Position numbers and translations under genes: made by a program. 44,849 nt of DNA from positions 1 to 44,849 of the forward strand of contig JAEMSX010000016.1 in the NCBI GenBank assembly GCA_016462645.1. Reading direction: 5' to 3'. Source of the stretch: Thermoleophilaceae bacterium. Lineage in GTDB: Bacteria > Actinomycetota > Thermoleophilia > Solirubrobacterales > JACPNS01. Below, piece by piece: positions 7,427-15,760 of this stretch. The notes under the pieces were generated by a model that saw nothing but the letters and a program-made list of their open reading frames with translations, made no database searches and was not told the origin of the DNA. The number at the start of each line of letters is the position of its first letter. Positions within the stretch are counted from its first letter, which is position 1.

Positions 7427-8939
7427 CGACGGATTCTCTGAAGATCAGGACAAGCCCAAGCAGCCTGCCGTGAACAAGCGCGCGAGCATGCGCGAAGGAC
7501 CGCTCGCTTCGCTGTTCCGCAAGACCGAGCCCGATACGCCCGAGCCGGAGGCGGCAGCCCCTGCGCCCGAGCCCGAGGCACCGGCGCCCGAGCCCGTCGC
7601 AGAGGCCCCCGCGCCGCGTACCCCTGCCGCCTCCTACGGCGACTCGACCAACGCAGAGCGCGAGGCCAACACGATCGCCAGCGACGTTCCGGCCAAGGAG
7701 CGCCTGAAGAAAGTCTTTGACATGCACGTTCCGTCGAACACCGTGATCGACGGAACGACCGACGAGCCGCCGGCCGCGCACTACGGCCGCAGCATCCCGG
7801 ACGCGAACGGTCCCGCCTTCTCCTCGACGCCGCAGGGCGTCGTCACTCCGGTTCTCCGCGTGGTCGGCGTCGGTGGCGCCGGTGTCAATGCGGTCGACCG
7901 CATGATCGAGGCCGGCGTGACCGGCGTCGAGTTCATCGCGATCAACACCGACATGCAGTCCCTGCAGGGCAGCGCCGCAGACATCAAGCTGCACATCGGC
8001 GCCGACATCACCCGCGGACTGGGTGCCGGAGCAGACCCGGAGCAGGGCGCACGCGCCGCAGTTGCCGACTACGACGCCATCAAGCGCGTCCTCAAGGGCA
8101 GCGACATGATCTTCATCACGGCCGGAGCCGGTGGTGGCACGGGAACGGGCGCAGCCCCGATCGTCGCGCGCATCGCCCGCGAGGTCGACGCGCTGACCGT
8201 CGGCATCGTGACCACGCCGTTCGGCTTTGAGGGCACGCGTCGCAAGGGCGCGGCAACGCTCGGAGTCGAAGCCCTCGCCGACGAGGTCGACACGCTGATC
8301 GTCGTCCCGAACGACCGACTGCTCTCAATCCTTGACAAGAACACCTCGATGGTCGAGGCCTTCGGCGTCGCCGATGACGTCCTGCGTCAGGGCGTCCAGG
8401 GCATCAGCGACCTCGTCACGCTCGCCGGCCTGATCAACATCGACTTCGCCGACGTGCGCACGATCATGTCCGACGCCGGTCAGGCGCTCCTGGGCATCGG
8501 TATGGGCACCGGCAGCGCCGACACGCGCAGCACCGACGCCGCAAACCAGGCCGTCAGCTCGCCGCTGCTCGAGACCAGCATCGAGGGCGCCCGCGCGATC
8601 CTGCTTTCGATCACCGGTGGTCCGGATCTCTCCCTCTGGGAGGTCAACGAGGCCGCGCAGATCGTCCAGGAGGCCGCGCACCCCGAGGCCAACATCATCT
8701 TCGGCGCAATGGTCGACCCGAACCTGACCGACCAGGTCTGGATCACGGTCATCGCCACGCGCTACGGCGACCACCGTCAGCAGACCGTTCGCGGCGCTGC
8801 GGCGGCAGGCGGCGTGCGTCAGAGCGCGTTGATCGAAGCCACACGTGCAGATCGTGAGCCCCGCGTGTCCCGCGGCGGTCGCGAGGGCGGCATGGCGATC
8901 AATGACATTGACGTGCCTGAATTCGTACCCCGCGGTTAG
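7416..8939 (+). CDS. ftsZ: FtsZ tubulin-like GTPase with long Pro/Ala/Glu-rich N-terminal extension
   Basis: A 507-residue FtsZ. The GTPase core starts at about residue 146 ([18 protein letters not shown]), where ordinary FtsZ has it near residue 10-20, so an extension of about 130 residues precedes it, including a PEPE/PAPEP low-complexity stretch at 40-70. The tubulin signature [12 protein letters not shown] and the T7-loop [15 protein letters not shown] with its catalytic aspartates are intact, so it should polymerise and hydrolyse GTP. The end, [13 protein letters not shown], resembles the FtsZ C-terminal peptide that binds FtsA, SepF or ZipA-type anchors. The start codon lies inside parA (11-bp overlap). 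FtsZ normally sits in the dcw cluster after ftsQ; this location beside parA is unusual, and it may be a second FtsZ or a relocated single copy. Confidence 0.9.
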   Translation: MANNDGFSEDQDKPKQPAVNKRASMREGPLASLFRKTEPDTPEPEAAAPAPEPEAPAPEPVAEAPAPRTPAASYGDSTNAEREANTIASDVPAKERLKKVFDMHVPSNTVIDGTTDEPPAAHYGRSIPDANGPAFSSTPQGVVTPVLRVVGVGGAGVNAVDRMIEAGVTGVEFIAINTDMQSLQGSAADIKLHIGADITRGLGAGADPEQGARAAVADYDAIKRVLKGSDMIFITAGAGGGTGTGAAPIVARIAREVDALTVGIVTTPFGFEGTRRKGAATLGVEALADEVDTLIVVPNDRLLSILDKNTSMVEAFGVADDVLRQGVQGISDLVTLAGLINIDFADVRTIMSDAGQALLGIGMGTGSADTRSTDAANQAVSSPLLETSIEGARAILLSITGGPDLSLWEVNEAAQIVQEAAHPEANIIFGAMVDPNLTDQVWITVIATRYGDHRQQTVRGAAAAGGVRQSALIEATRADREPRVSRGGREGGMAINDIDVPEFVPRG

Positions 8940-8949
8940 CGCGCAGGCC

Positions 8950-8955
8950 TAACAT
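8950..8955 (+). promoter_or_regulatory. -10-like hexamer TAACAT, leaderless-type start
   Basis: TAACAT ends 6 nt before the ATG at 8962, with no Shine-Dalgarno sequence between. Confidence 0.4.
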
Positions 8956-8961
8956 CCCCGC

Positions 8962-10497
8962 ATGAGCGCCAGGGGAGCCATCTCAGCAGGCCATCCACTG
9001 ACGGCAGAGGCCGGCGCCAAAGCCCTGCGCGAAGGCGGCAACGCGGTCGACGCCGCGGTCTCCGCAATCCTCACATCCTTCATTGCCGAATCACCTCTGA
9101 CCGGCATCGGCGCGGGTGGCTTCATGCTGATTCACACCCCGTCCGGCGAGTCGCATCTGCTCGACTTCTTCGTCAGCTCTCCGTCGACGGTCGCGCCGGC
9201 AGCCAGCCAGACCGAGTTCACGGTCGACTTCGACGGCGCGCTGCAGCAGTTCAACGGCGGCGCGGCCACCTGCGGCGTGTACGGAACCGCGGCGGGACTC
9301 TGGAGTGCGCTGGATCGTTTCGGGACGATGCCGATGACCGAGCTCGCCAGGCCCGCGATCGAGCTCAGTCGCGCGGGCGTGCCGACCAGCGAAGTCCACG
9401 CATTCCTCTACCGGATCCTCGCGCCGATCCTGATGGCCTGGCCGGAGGGCCGCGCGGTCTACGCGCCCGACGGAAACATGCCGCAGGTCGGCGAGCTGCT
9501 GATGCTGCCTGAATTCGGCGAAGCGATCGATCGTCTCGCGCAGGACGGGCCTGAGCCCTTCTACACCGGCGAGGTCGCGCAGAAGGTCTCCGACTTCGTG
9601 ACCGCGAACGGCGGCACGATCTCGCGCGAAGACCTCGCGAACTACTCGGTGATCGATCGCAAGCCCGGCGAGACCGTGTACCGCGGCCACCGCGTGATCA
9701 CCAATCCGCCGCCGTCCTCCGGGGGCCTGCTGATCGCCGACAGCCTCGTGCATCTGGAACAGGCGGGCGCGGTCAATGCCGGTGAGCTTGTCGCCGCGAT
9801 GGACTTCGCCAACCGCGGCCGCGACCGCGAGTTTGTCGAAGGTCTGACGCGTGACGGCTTCTGGGATGAGTTCCTCGCCGCCGGCGCAAGCTGGCTGACC
9901 GACGAGCACGACGCCGTCCGGGGCGGAGGCGCGCTTCCGGAGAGCATGCTCGGATCGACCACGCACATCTCGGTCCTCGACGAAGCCGGCCTCGCCGTTT
10001 CCTGCACCTGCTCGAACGGTTCGTGCAGTGGCGTGATCGTTCCCGGCACCGGGATCTCGCTGAACAACATGCTTGGCGAGATGGACCTCAATCCACTCGG
10101 TGTGGAGAACAACCGCGGCGGAGAGCGCGTGACGTCGATGATGTCGCCGACCGTCGTGCTCGAGGATGGCGCTCCGCGCATCGTGGTCGGCTCCGCAGGC
10201 TCCAACCGCATCCGCTCGGCAGTCCTTCAGACGGTCGTGAACGTGATCGATCGCGGGATGAGCATCGATCAGGCTGTTCAGGCGCCGCGCGTGCACTTCG
10301 AGGACGGCATGGTCCAGGCCGAGCCGGGGATTGACGAGCTCGCGCTCGAGGCGATCCAGCGGGCCGGAACACCTGTCGCGCAGTGGGATCGCAAGAACCT
10401 CTTCTTCGGGGGATGTCAGGCTGTCGGCAGGGACGCCGACGGTGAGCTCGCGGGCGGCGGAGATCCACGGCGCGGCGGCGCATTCGTGCTGGTGTGA
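8962..10497 (+). CDS. Gamma-glutamyltransferase family Ntn-hydrolase
   Basis: A 511-residue gamma-glutamyltranspeptidase-family protein. GGTs are made as a precursor that cleaves itself before a catalytic Thr; here the motif GSTTHISVLD places that Thr at residue 333. Family marks in order are AGHPLTAEAGAKALREGGNAVDA near the N-terminus, GIGAGGFM, NPPPSSGGLLIAD, the catalytic Thr, PGTGISLNNMLGEMDLNP, and GSAGSNRIRSAVLQTVVNV near the end. It acts on glutathione or other gamma-glutamyl compounds. It is shorter than the enterobacterial enzyme (about 580) and has no signal peptide, so it may be cytoplasmic. Between the catalytic Thr and the PGTG loop is an unusual Cys-rich segment, CTCSNGSCSG. It appears to be a single-gene unit. 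The substrate cannot be inferred. Confidence 0.88.
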   Translation: MSARGAISAGHPLTAEAGAKALREGGNAVDAAVSAILTSFIAESPLTGIGAGGFMLIHTPSGESHLLDFFVSSPSTVAPAASQTEFTVDFDGALQQFNGGAATCGVYGTAAGLWSALDRFGTMPMTELARPAIELSRAGVPTSEVHAFLYRILAPILMAWPEGRAVYAPDGNMPQVGELLMLPEFGEAIDRLAQDGPEPFYTGEVAQKVSDFVTANGGTISREDLANYSVIDRKPGETVYRGHRVITNPPPSSGGLLIADSLVHLEQAGAVNAGELVAAMDFANRGRDREFVEGLTRDGFWDEFLAAGASWLTDEHDAVRGGGALPESMLGSTTHISVLDEAGLAVSCTCSNGSCSGVIVPGTGISLNNMLGEMDLNPLGVENNRGGERVTSMMSPTVVLEDGAPRIVVGSAGSNRIRSAVLQTVVNVIDRGMSIDQAVQAPRVHFEDGMVQAEPGIDELALEAIQRAGTPVAQWDRKNLFFGGCQAVGRDADGELAGGGDPRRGGAFVLV

Positions 10498-10518
10498 TCC
10501 TCAGGCCGTTCGCATCCG

Positions 10519-10524
10519 TATGAT
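10519..10524 (+). promoter_or_regulatory. -10-like hexamer TATGAT, leaderless-type start
   Basis: TATGAT (five of six matches to TATAAT) ends 9 nt before the ATG at 10534 of the ABC transporter operon. Confidence 0.45.
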
Positions 10525-10533
10525 CCGATCTTC

Positions 10534-11514
10534 ATGACCACAGTCACTTCTGAAACCGCGATCAGGGCCAGCGGCCTGACCAAGAGCTTTGGTGATGTCA
10601 AGGCCGTCGTCGGCGTCGACATCGAGGTTCCGCGCGCGACGGTGACGGCGATTCTCGGGCCGAATGGCGCCGGGAAGACCACCGTGGTGCGGATGCTCAC
10701 CACGCTGCTGAAGATCGACGCGGGAACCGCTGAGGTCGGTGGCGTGAACGTCGCGAAGGACCCGAACGCCGCCCGGCTCAAGATCGGCCTGACCGGCCAG
10801 GACACGGCCGTCGATGAACTGCTGACCGGACGCGAGAACCTGATTCTGATCGCCCGCCTCACGCGCCTCTCCAAACAAGAGGCGATCAGGCGCGCCGACG
10901 AGCTGCTCACGCGCTTCGACCTGCACGAGGCGGCCGACCGCAACGCGGGCACCTACTCGGGCGGTATGCGTCGCCGCCTCGACCTCGCCGCCAGCATGAT
11001 CGCCGACCCCGAGGTTCTGTTTCTCGATGAGCCCACGACCGGCCTCGACCCGCGCAGTCGCATCGACATCTGGAAGAAGATCGAGGAGCTCGTGGCCGGC
11101 GGCACCACGGTGCTGCTCACGACCCAGTACCTCGACGAGGCCGACGAACTTGCCGACGACATCGTCGTGATCGACCACGGAACCGTGATCGCCCGCGGCA
11201 CCTCCGACGAACTGAAGGACCGCGTCGGCGGCCAGCGCCTCGAGTTCAAGGTGTCCGGCCCCGAGGCGCTCGATCACGCTGCAGAGAAGCTCGAGGCCCA
11301 GAACGTTGAGATCGTCGGTCGTGACGAGCGTGAGCACCGGATCACGGTCGCTCTGACCGAAGGTGCCACTCAGGTCGCTCGCCTGATCGATTCGCTTGAG
11401 TTTGAGGGCGTGAAGATCGAGGAGGTCTTCGTGCACCGCCCGACGCTCGACGACGTGTTCCTCACCCTGACCGGCCAGCACGTCGCCACCGACGAGGAGG
11501 AGTCGCTCTCATGA
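10534..11514 (+). CDS. ABC exporter ATP-binding protein, DrrA-like
   Basis: A 326-residue ATPase subunit of an ABC-2 type exporter. Walker A GPNGAGKTT is at residues 42-50, the signature is YSGGMRRRLDLAASM near 141-155, Walker B is VLFLDEPTTGLDPRS near 161-175, and the switch His lies in the TTQYLDEADELAD region. The extra C-terminal domain of about 90 residues after the ATPase core is typical of the DrrA (daunorubicin resistance) group. It powers the permease encoded next, whose ATG overlaps the stop by 4 bp (ATGA), so the two are translationally coupled. The exported compound is unknown: a drug, lipid or polymer are all possible, and no biosynthetic cluster is adjacent. Confidence 0.92.
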   Translation: MTTVTSETAIRASGLTKSFGDVKAVVGVDIEVPRATVTAILGPNGAGKTTVVRMLTTLLKIDAGTAEVGGVNVAKDPNAARLKIGLTGQDTAVDELLTGRENLILIARLTRLSKQEAIRRADELLTRFDLHEAADRNAGTYSGGMRRRLDLAASMIADPEVLFLDEPTTGLDPRSRIDIWKKIEELVAGGTTVLLTTQYLDEADELADDIVVIDHGTVIARGTSDELKDRVGGQRLEFKVSGPEALDHAAEKLEAQNVEIVGRDEREHRITVALTEGATQVARLIDSLEFEGVKIEEVFVHRPTLDDVFLTLTGQHVATDEEESLS

Positions 11515-12275
11515 GCCACGTCTTCGGCGACACGATGCTGCTGTTCCGGCGTTCGGTGACGCACACGTTCCGCAGCCCGGAGATTCTCGTCGGCGTGACG
11601 GTCTCGCCGATCATGTTCGTGCTGATCTTCCGCTACGTCTTCGGTGGCGCGATCGAGATTGCCGGTACTTCGTATGTCAACTTCCTGATGGCCGGAATCT
11701 TCATCCAATCGATCTCCTTCGGCGCGCTGACCACCGCGATGTCGCTGGCCTATGACTTCGAGAAGGGCATCGTCGAGCGCTTCTTCACGCTGCCGATGTC
11801 GCGCCCGGCGATCGTCATCGGCCGCACGATCGCCGATGCGATCCGCGCCATCTTCTCGGTGTTCGTGATGGTGATCATCGGCTACATCGTCGGCTATCGC
11901 CCCGTCGGCGGCCCGCTCGACTACCTGGCCGCGCTCGGCGTGATGGTGCTGTTCAGCTTCGCCATCTCGTGGGTGGGGGCGCTGCTGGCGATATTCATCC
12001 CGAACCCCGAGGCACTCCAGCAGCTCTCGTTCGTGATCATTCTTCCGCTCACGTTCGTGAGCTCCGCCTTTGTCGATCCCGCGACCATGCCCGCGGGCCT
12101 CCAAGCGTTCGCCGAGAACCAGCCGGTCAGTCAGGCGGTGGACGCAGTTCGCTCGCTCACCACCGACCTTCCGGCGGACGGATCGATTCTCAACTCGATC
12201 CTCTGGAGCATCGGGATACTTGTCGTTGCGGTGCCCACCGTGGGTTGGGCCTTCCGCCGCGTCGGCTCACGCTGA
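11511..12275 (+). CDS. ABC-2 type exporter permease, DrrB-like
   Basis: A 254-residue integral membrane protein with about six hydrophobic segments. Examples are SPIMFVLIFRYVFGG, FLMAGIFIQSISFGALTTAM, a segment near SVFVMVIIGYIVGY, AALGVMVLFSFAISWVGALL, and a C-terminal SIGILVVAVPTVGWAF. The loop with PEALQQLSFVIILPLTFVSSAFV followed by PxxMPAGLQAFAENQPVS is the conserved ABC-2 permease region. It forms the transport path for the DrrA-like ATPase encoded immediately upstream with a 4-bp overlap. Substrate unknown. Confidence 0.9.
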   Translation: MSHVFGDTMLLFRRSVTHTFRSPEILVGVTVSPIMFVLIFRYVFGGAIEIAGTSYVNFLMAGIFIQSISFGALTTAMSLAYDFEKGIVERFFTLPMSRPAIVIGRTIADAIRAIFSVFVMVIIGYIVGYRPVGGPLDYLAALGVMVLFSFAISWVGALLAIFIPNPEALQQLSFVIILPLTFVSSAFVDPATMPAGLQAFAENQPVSQAVDAVRSLTTDLPADGSILNSILWSIGILVVAVPTVGWAFRRVGSR

Positions 12276-12456
12276 GCACAATCCTTTATCCGCAGCGTTG
12301 AACGTTTGCAACACCGCTCGTTCACCAGCGTCTCACCGCTGAGCGGCGCAATTACTGGCGGAAAGGGCGCAGATCGGTGGGCGGTCGCACCAATCTGTAA
12401 CCACTTTGTATCAACAGCTTCACCGCTCGATAACCGGTCCTACTCATCCCCGGGCG

Positions 12457-12462
12457 TAGGTT
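12457..12462 (+). promoter_or_regulatory. -10-like hexamer TAGGTT, leaderless-type start
   Basis: TAGGTT ends 8 nt before the ATG at 12471. The same hexamer stands before hisC and before the exported protein at 37565. Confidence 0.4.
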
Positions 12463-12470
12463 CACCGGCT

Positions 12471-13337
12471 ATGAACACTCACTCTCACTCTTTCCCACTC
12501 ACACGCGTTCTTGCGGCCGTCATCGCCGCCTGCGCGCTGCTCATCGTGCCGGCCGCTGCCCAGGCTGTTCCGACCGATCCGACCAACCTCGCATTCACCA
12601 GCACGGCGCCCACCGGTGTCAAGTACGGCGACAAGCTCGCCTACCAGGTCGTCGCCAACAGCGACAACACGGTTACCCCAATCACTTTTGCTGTTGACGC
12701 GTCATCGTCCACCGTCTGCAAGTTGACCGGCGACATCGTCAGCGTTCTCGGCGCTGGAACCTGCAAGATCAACGCTGATCAGGTCGAGGCCGACCCGTTC
12801 CTGGCCGGCACCGCAACCCAGTCCTTCTCAATCGCCAAGGCTTCGCTCTCGATCACCGCATCGAGCAGCTCGAACTTCTTCGGTGGATCCGTCCCGTCGA
12901 TCGCCGCCTTCTACAGCGGCTTTGTCAACGGTGACAGCTCCTCGAAGCTGAAGACCAAGCCAAGCTGCTCGACGACCGCGATCGCCGTCAGCCACCCAGG
13001 CGTCTACCCGACCTCCTGCTCAAAGGCCGAGTCCCCCAACTACTCGTTCACCTACACGGGGGGCACCTACACCATCTCGCTCGCGCCGCTCGTGATTGTG
13101 CCGAGCGCCAAAGTGCACCTCGGGAAGCTCCCGAAGAAGTACACACTCACCGGCTACGGCTGGCAGGGTTGGGATGACGACGTCAGCAACGACCTCGCGG
13201 GCAAGCCCAACTGCAAAGTGCCGTCCAAGGCCAAGCGCAAGCCCGGCATCTACAAGATCAGCTGCACCGCCGGAAAGCTGAAGTCGCTCAACTACGCGAT
13301 CACCTTCGCCCCCGGATACCTGATCGTCAAGAAGTAA
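12471..13337 (+). CDS. Secreted protein with MBG-type Ig-like repeats
   Basis: A 288-residue exported protein. Its signal peptide has a short N-region and the hydrophobic core VLAAVIAACALLIVPAAAQA, with likely cleavage after AQA near residue 31. The mature part has Ig-like beta-sandwich repeats of the MBG type: a first domain with CKLTGDIVSVLGAGTCKI, a second beginning at KASLSITASSSSNFFGGSVPSI and ending TYTGGTYTIS, and a third, more divergent one that ends AITFAPGYLIVKK. The phrasing YGDKLAY... and TYTISLAPL is characteristic. The reading frame is open 55 codons upstream, but ATG 12471 is chosen because it begins the signal peptide and lies 8 nt after a -10-like hexamer. Such domains are usually adhesive or structural at the cell surface. 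There is no LPXTG or transmembrane anchor, so it is probably released or loosely held. Confidence 0.75.
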   Translation: MNTHSHSFPLTRVLAAVIAACALLIVPAAAQAVPTDPTNLAFTSTAPTGVKYGDKLAYQVVANSDNTVTPITFAVDASSSTVCKLTGDIVSVLGAGTCKINADQVEADPFLAGTATQSFSIAKASLSITASSSSNFFGGSVPSIAAFYSGFVNGDSSSKLKTKPSCSTTAIAVSHPGVYPTSCSKAESPNYSFTYTGGTYTISLAPLVIVPSAKVHLGKLPKKYTLTGYGWQGWDDDVSNDLAGKPNCKVPSKAKRKPGIYKISCTAGKLKSLNYAITFAPGYLIVKK

Positions 13338-13358
13338 CGCGGCGACGGGGCCTGTCGC

Positions 13359-13364
13359 TAGGTT
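13359..13364 (+). promoter_or_regulatory. -10-like hexamer TAGGTT, leaderless-type start
   Basis: TAGGTT ends 6 nt before the GTG start of hisC at 13371. Confidence 0.4.
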
Positions 13365-13370
13365 GGGTGC

Positions 13371-14471
13371 GTGCCCTTCAAGGACTACGTAAACGACCTC
13401 AAGCCATACGTGGCGCAGGCCCCGGTCGAACGCCTTCAGAGCGAACTCGGGATTGCGAAGATCCACAAGCTCGCCTCAAATGAAGGCGCTTTCGGCCCCG
13501 TACCGGCCGCGCGCGCAGCTCTGTCAGAGGACCTCGACCTCGACGAGCTGCGTCGCTACCCGGACTCCGCAGCGCCCGAGCTGCGCGCGAAGATCGCGGC
13601 GCTCAACGGCCTCGCCCCCGAGAATGTGGTGCTGGGCAACGGCGCCGACGAGCTGATCCGCCTCGCGGCGCTCTCGGTGCTCGAGACCGGCGACAACGGC
13701 GTCTTCCCCTGGCCTTCGTTTCCCACCTACGTCGCCGCCTGTGCGACCACGGGCGCAGAGGCCCGGCCGGTCAACCTGACCGACGAGTGGCAGATCGACT
13801 TCGAGGCGCTGCACGCCGCGGTCTTCCCGTCAACGCGGATCGTCTTCATCTGCAATCCGAACAACCCGACGGGCCAGCTCGCTCCGCGCGAGACGGTGCG
13901 CGAGTTCATCGCTGCGCTTCCGCCGCACGTGCTCTGTGTGCTGGACGAGGCCTACGCCGAGTATGCCTCCGGGGATGACGAACCCGAAGGCCCGCAGCTG
14001 ATCCGTGAGGGCGTGCCCAACCTGCTCGTGCTGCGGACGTTCAGCAAGATCTACGGCCTCGCCGGGCTGCGCATTGGTTACGGCTTCGGTTCGCCCGAGG
14101 TCGTGGCGGCCGTCGACCGCATGCGCAGCATCTTCAACGTCAATGCCCTCGCGCAGCGCGCAGCGCTCGCGTCGCTCGATTCCCAGGCCGAGGTCTGGAA
14201 CCGCGTCGAGCACGTCAAGCAGGCGCGCACGCAGCTCCTCAAGTACCTCTCGCTCGCAGGCCACAAGCCGCTCGCGTCGCGCGCAAACTTCGTCTTCGCC
14301 GAGGTCGGCGGGCGCGGGAGCGGGGCGGACGTGGAGCGCGAGCTGCTCAAGCTTGGCGTCGCGGTGCGCGAGCTCTCTGGATTCGGCGCGCCCGGGGCCT
14401 TCCGCGTGACCTGCGGCAGCGACGAGGAGAACGCATTCTTCGGTGCCGCGATCGATCGCCTCGCGGGCTAA
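13371..14471 (+). CDS. hisC: Histidinol-phosphate aminotransferase
   Basis: A 366-residue fold-type I PLP aminotransferase of the HisC group, converting imidazole acetol phosphate and glutamate to histidinol phosphate and 2-oxoglutarate in histidine synthesis. Family marks are KLASNEGAFGP near the N-terminus, CNPNNPTGQL, DEAYAEYA (PLP-contacting Asp), and TFSKIYGLAGLRIGYG with the Schiff-base Lys at residue 226. A GTG start is used, with a -10-like hexamer 6 nt upstream. No other his genes are adjacent, so it stands apart from a his operon, and some HisC-like enzymes act on aromatic amino acids (Pat-type). HisC is the most likely call, but the substrate range is not settled by the sequence. 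Confidence 0.85.
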   Translation: MPFKDYVNDLKPYVAQAPVERLQSELGIAKIHKLASNEGAFGPVPAARAALSEDLDLDELRRYPDSAAPELRAKIAALNGLAPENVVLGNGADELIRLAALSVLETGDNGVFPWPSFPTYVAACATTGAEARPVNLTDEWQIDFEALHAAVFPSTRIVFICNPNNPTGQLAPRETVREFIAALPPHVLCVLDEAYAEYASGDDEPEGPQLIREGVPNLLVLRTFSKIYGLAGLRIGYGFGSPEVVAAVDRMRSIFNVNALAQRAALASLDSQAEVWNRVEHVKQARTQLLKYLSLAGHKPLASRANFVFAEVGGRGSGADVERELLKLGVAVRELSGFGAPGAFRVTCGSDEENAFFGAAIDRLAG

Positions 14472-14474
14472 TCT
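14469..14474 (+). promoter_or_regulatory. -10-like hexamer TAATCT overlapping the hisC stop codon
   Basis: TAATCT begins with the hisC TAA stop and ends 7 nt before the rhodanese ATG at 14482. The rhodanese may therefore be transcribed separately. Confidence 0.35.
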
Positions 14475-14481
14475 CGCGCTC

Positions 14482-14811
14482 ATGGAACACGTAGACGTCA
14501 AGGAAGCCAAGCGCCTGATCGACGAAGAGGGCGCCGTCCTGATCGACTGCCGCGAGGACTACGAATGGGACGAGATGCGCATCAACGGCGCGACGCTCGT
14601 TCCGCTCTCTGAGTACGAGGGCGACCCGGAGATGGTTGACGAAGCTCCGATCGTGATCTTCCAGTGCGCGCACGGATCCCGCTCGCAGGTCGCGGCCTCG
14701 ATGTATGAGGGAGTGCACCCGCAGAGCCGGGCACTGACGATGGACGGTGGGATCGCCGACTGGGCCGCCAAGGGGCTGCCCACCGACTTCGGCCCGCCTC
14801 CTACGGCTTGA
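14482..14811 (+). CDS. Single-domain rhodanese-like protein
   Basis: A 109-residue protein consisting of one rhodanese domain: VLIDCREDYEWDEMRINGATLVPL (the CH2A-type region), then VIFQCAHGSRSQVAASMY with the active-site Cys at residue 62 in loop CAHGSRS, and the closing MDGGIADWAAKGLP. These proteins carry or transfer sulfane sulfur in the cytoplasm. The loop is of a length suited to sulfurtransferase rather than phosphatase activity. The gene is 10 bp after hisC and its end overlaps the convergent methyltransferase gene by 11 bp. The physiological acceptor is unknown. Confidence 0.85.
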   Translation: MEHVDVKEAKRLIDEEGAVLIDCREDYEWDEMRINGATLVPLSEYEGDPEMVDEAPIVIFQCAHGSRSQVAASMYEGVHPQSRALTMDGGIADWAAKGLPTDFGPPPTA

Positions 14812-15733
14812 CCGCCCCGATCATCAGGTTGTAGAAGATGCTCGCCGGCAGGCGGCCTTCGAGTGCCGTGCGGTCGAACTTCTGGAAGCCCAGGTAGCCG
14901 CGGTAGGCGTACTGGCGCCAGCTCCACGGGATGTCCTCGGGGATGCCGTCGGCCTCGAGCGCGCGGTTGAACCAACCGAACCAGTTCGCCGTCAGCTCTT
15001 CGCCGATCACGTTGACGTCCGAGAATCCGGCGGTCTTCGCAAACCCCGAGAGGTCGCCGGGCTTGAATGCATGAACGTCGACGAGATGCTCGACCGAGTG
15101 GCCGTCGATGTACTCCTGCGAGCGCTCGCCGGCGGCGACGGCCTCGGCCTCGCGCTCGGAGAGCTGACCGACTTTGAGCGCTTTGCGCCAGAGCGGCGAG
15201 AGGTGGTGGCCGATCTGCTTCGGGTAGCGCGCGATCTTGTCGCCGCGCTCTGACGGCTCGCCGGCGAAGAAGATCATTCCACCGGGCTTGAGCAGGCGGT
15301 AGAACTCGTTGAACGATTCCTGCAGGTCCGGAAGGTGGTGCAGGATCGCGTGACCGAAGACGAGGTCGAACGATTCGTCCTCGTACGGAAAGCCCTCGGC
15401 CTCCGTGTGAAAAGTTGTGACGCGGTCCGAGAATCCGAGCCGTTCAGCGGAAGCCTCGACGCAGTCGAGCATGCCCTGGGAGATGTCCGTGCAGACGACT
15501 TCGTCGATCACGCCATTCTGCATCATGTTCAGCGACAGGTAGCCCGTGCCGGAGCCGATCTCCAGCGCACGCTCGAAGTGCGCGTCCTTGCCGAGGACCT
15601 TGTTGGTCTTGATCGCCACCTGGGACTGGCCGATGTCGCCGTAGTCAATTCCCCACTTGGCGTCGTACTCCTCGGCCGCCGCGTCGTGGTAGGAGATGTT
15701 CGCGTCTTTTATCTGATCTGCTGAAAGGGTCAT
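14801..15733 (-). CDS. Class I SAM-dependent methyltransferase
   Basis: A 310-residue methyltransferase. Motif I is ALEIGSGTGYLSL, the acidic post-I position is in VVCTDISQGML, and the Methyltransf_11 signature is FDLVFGHAILHHLPDLQESFNEFYRLLKPGGMIFF. The C-terminal 120 residues are outside the core fold and may form the acceptor site. The ATG at 15733 is chosen because upstream codons would run into the divergent methyltransferase gene, and a -10-like TATAGT lies 10 nt upstream. The acceptor is unknown. It is divergent from a second methyltransferase with only 27 bp between the start codons, which suggests joint control and possibly a shared pathway. Confidence 0.85.
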   Translation of the reverse strand: MTLSADQIKDANISYHDAAAEEYDAKWGIDYGDIGQSQVAIKTNKVLGKDAHFERALEIGSGTGYLSLNMMQNGVIDEVVCTDISQGMLDCVEASAERLGFSDRVTTFHTEAEGFPYEDESFDLVFGHAILHHLPDLQESFNEFYRLLKPGGMIFFAGEPSERGDKIARYPKQIGHHLSPLWRKALKVGQLSEREAEAVAAGERSQEYIDGHSVEHLVDVHAFKPGDLSGFAKTAGFSDVNVIGEELTANWFGWFNRALEADGIPEDIPWSWRQYAYRGYLGFQKFDRTALEGRLPASIFYNLMIGAVKP

Positions 15734-15743
15734 GGGGGGCGCA

Positions 15744-15751
15744 ACTATAGT
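15744..15751. promoter_or_regulatory. Palindromic bidirectional -10 element ACTATAGT
   Basis: ACTATAGT is a perfect palindrome, so TATAGT can be read on both strands. It ends 9 nt before the plus-strand ATG at 15761 and 10 nt before the minus-strand ATG at 15733. Both spacings match the leaderless pattern seen elsewhere in the window. Confidence 0.5.
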
Positions 15752-15760
15752 GCGGCGCCG

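Noticed and set aside
12276-12470. Possible c-di-AMP (ydaO-type) riboswitch before the secreted MBG protein gene
   Set aside because: Only short imperfect repeats (for example CCGCT/AGCGG) are present; the conserved ydaO core segments are not visible.
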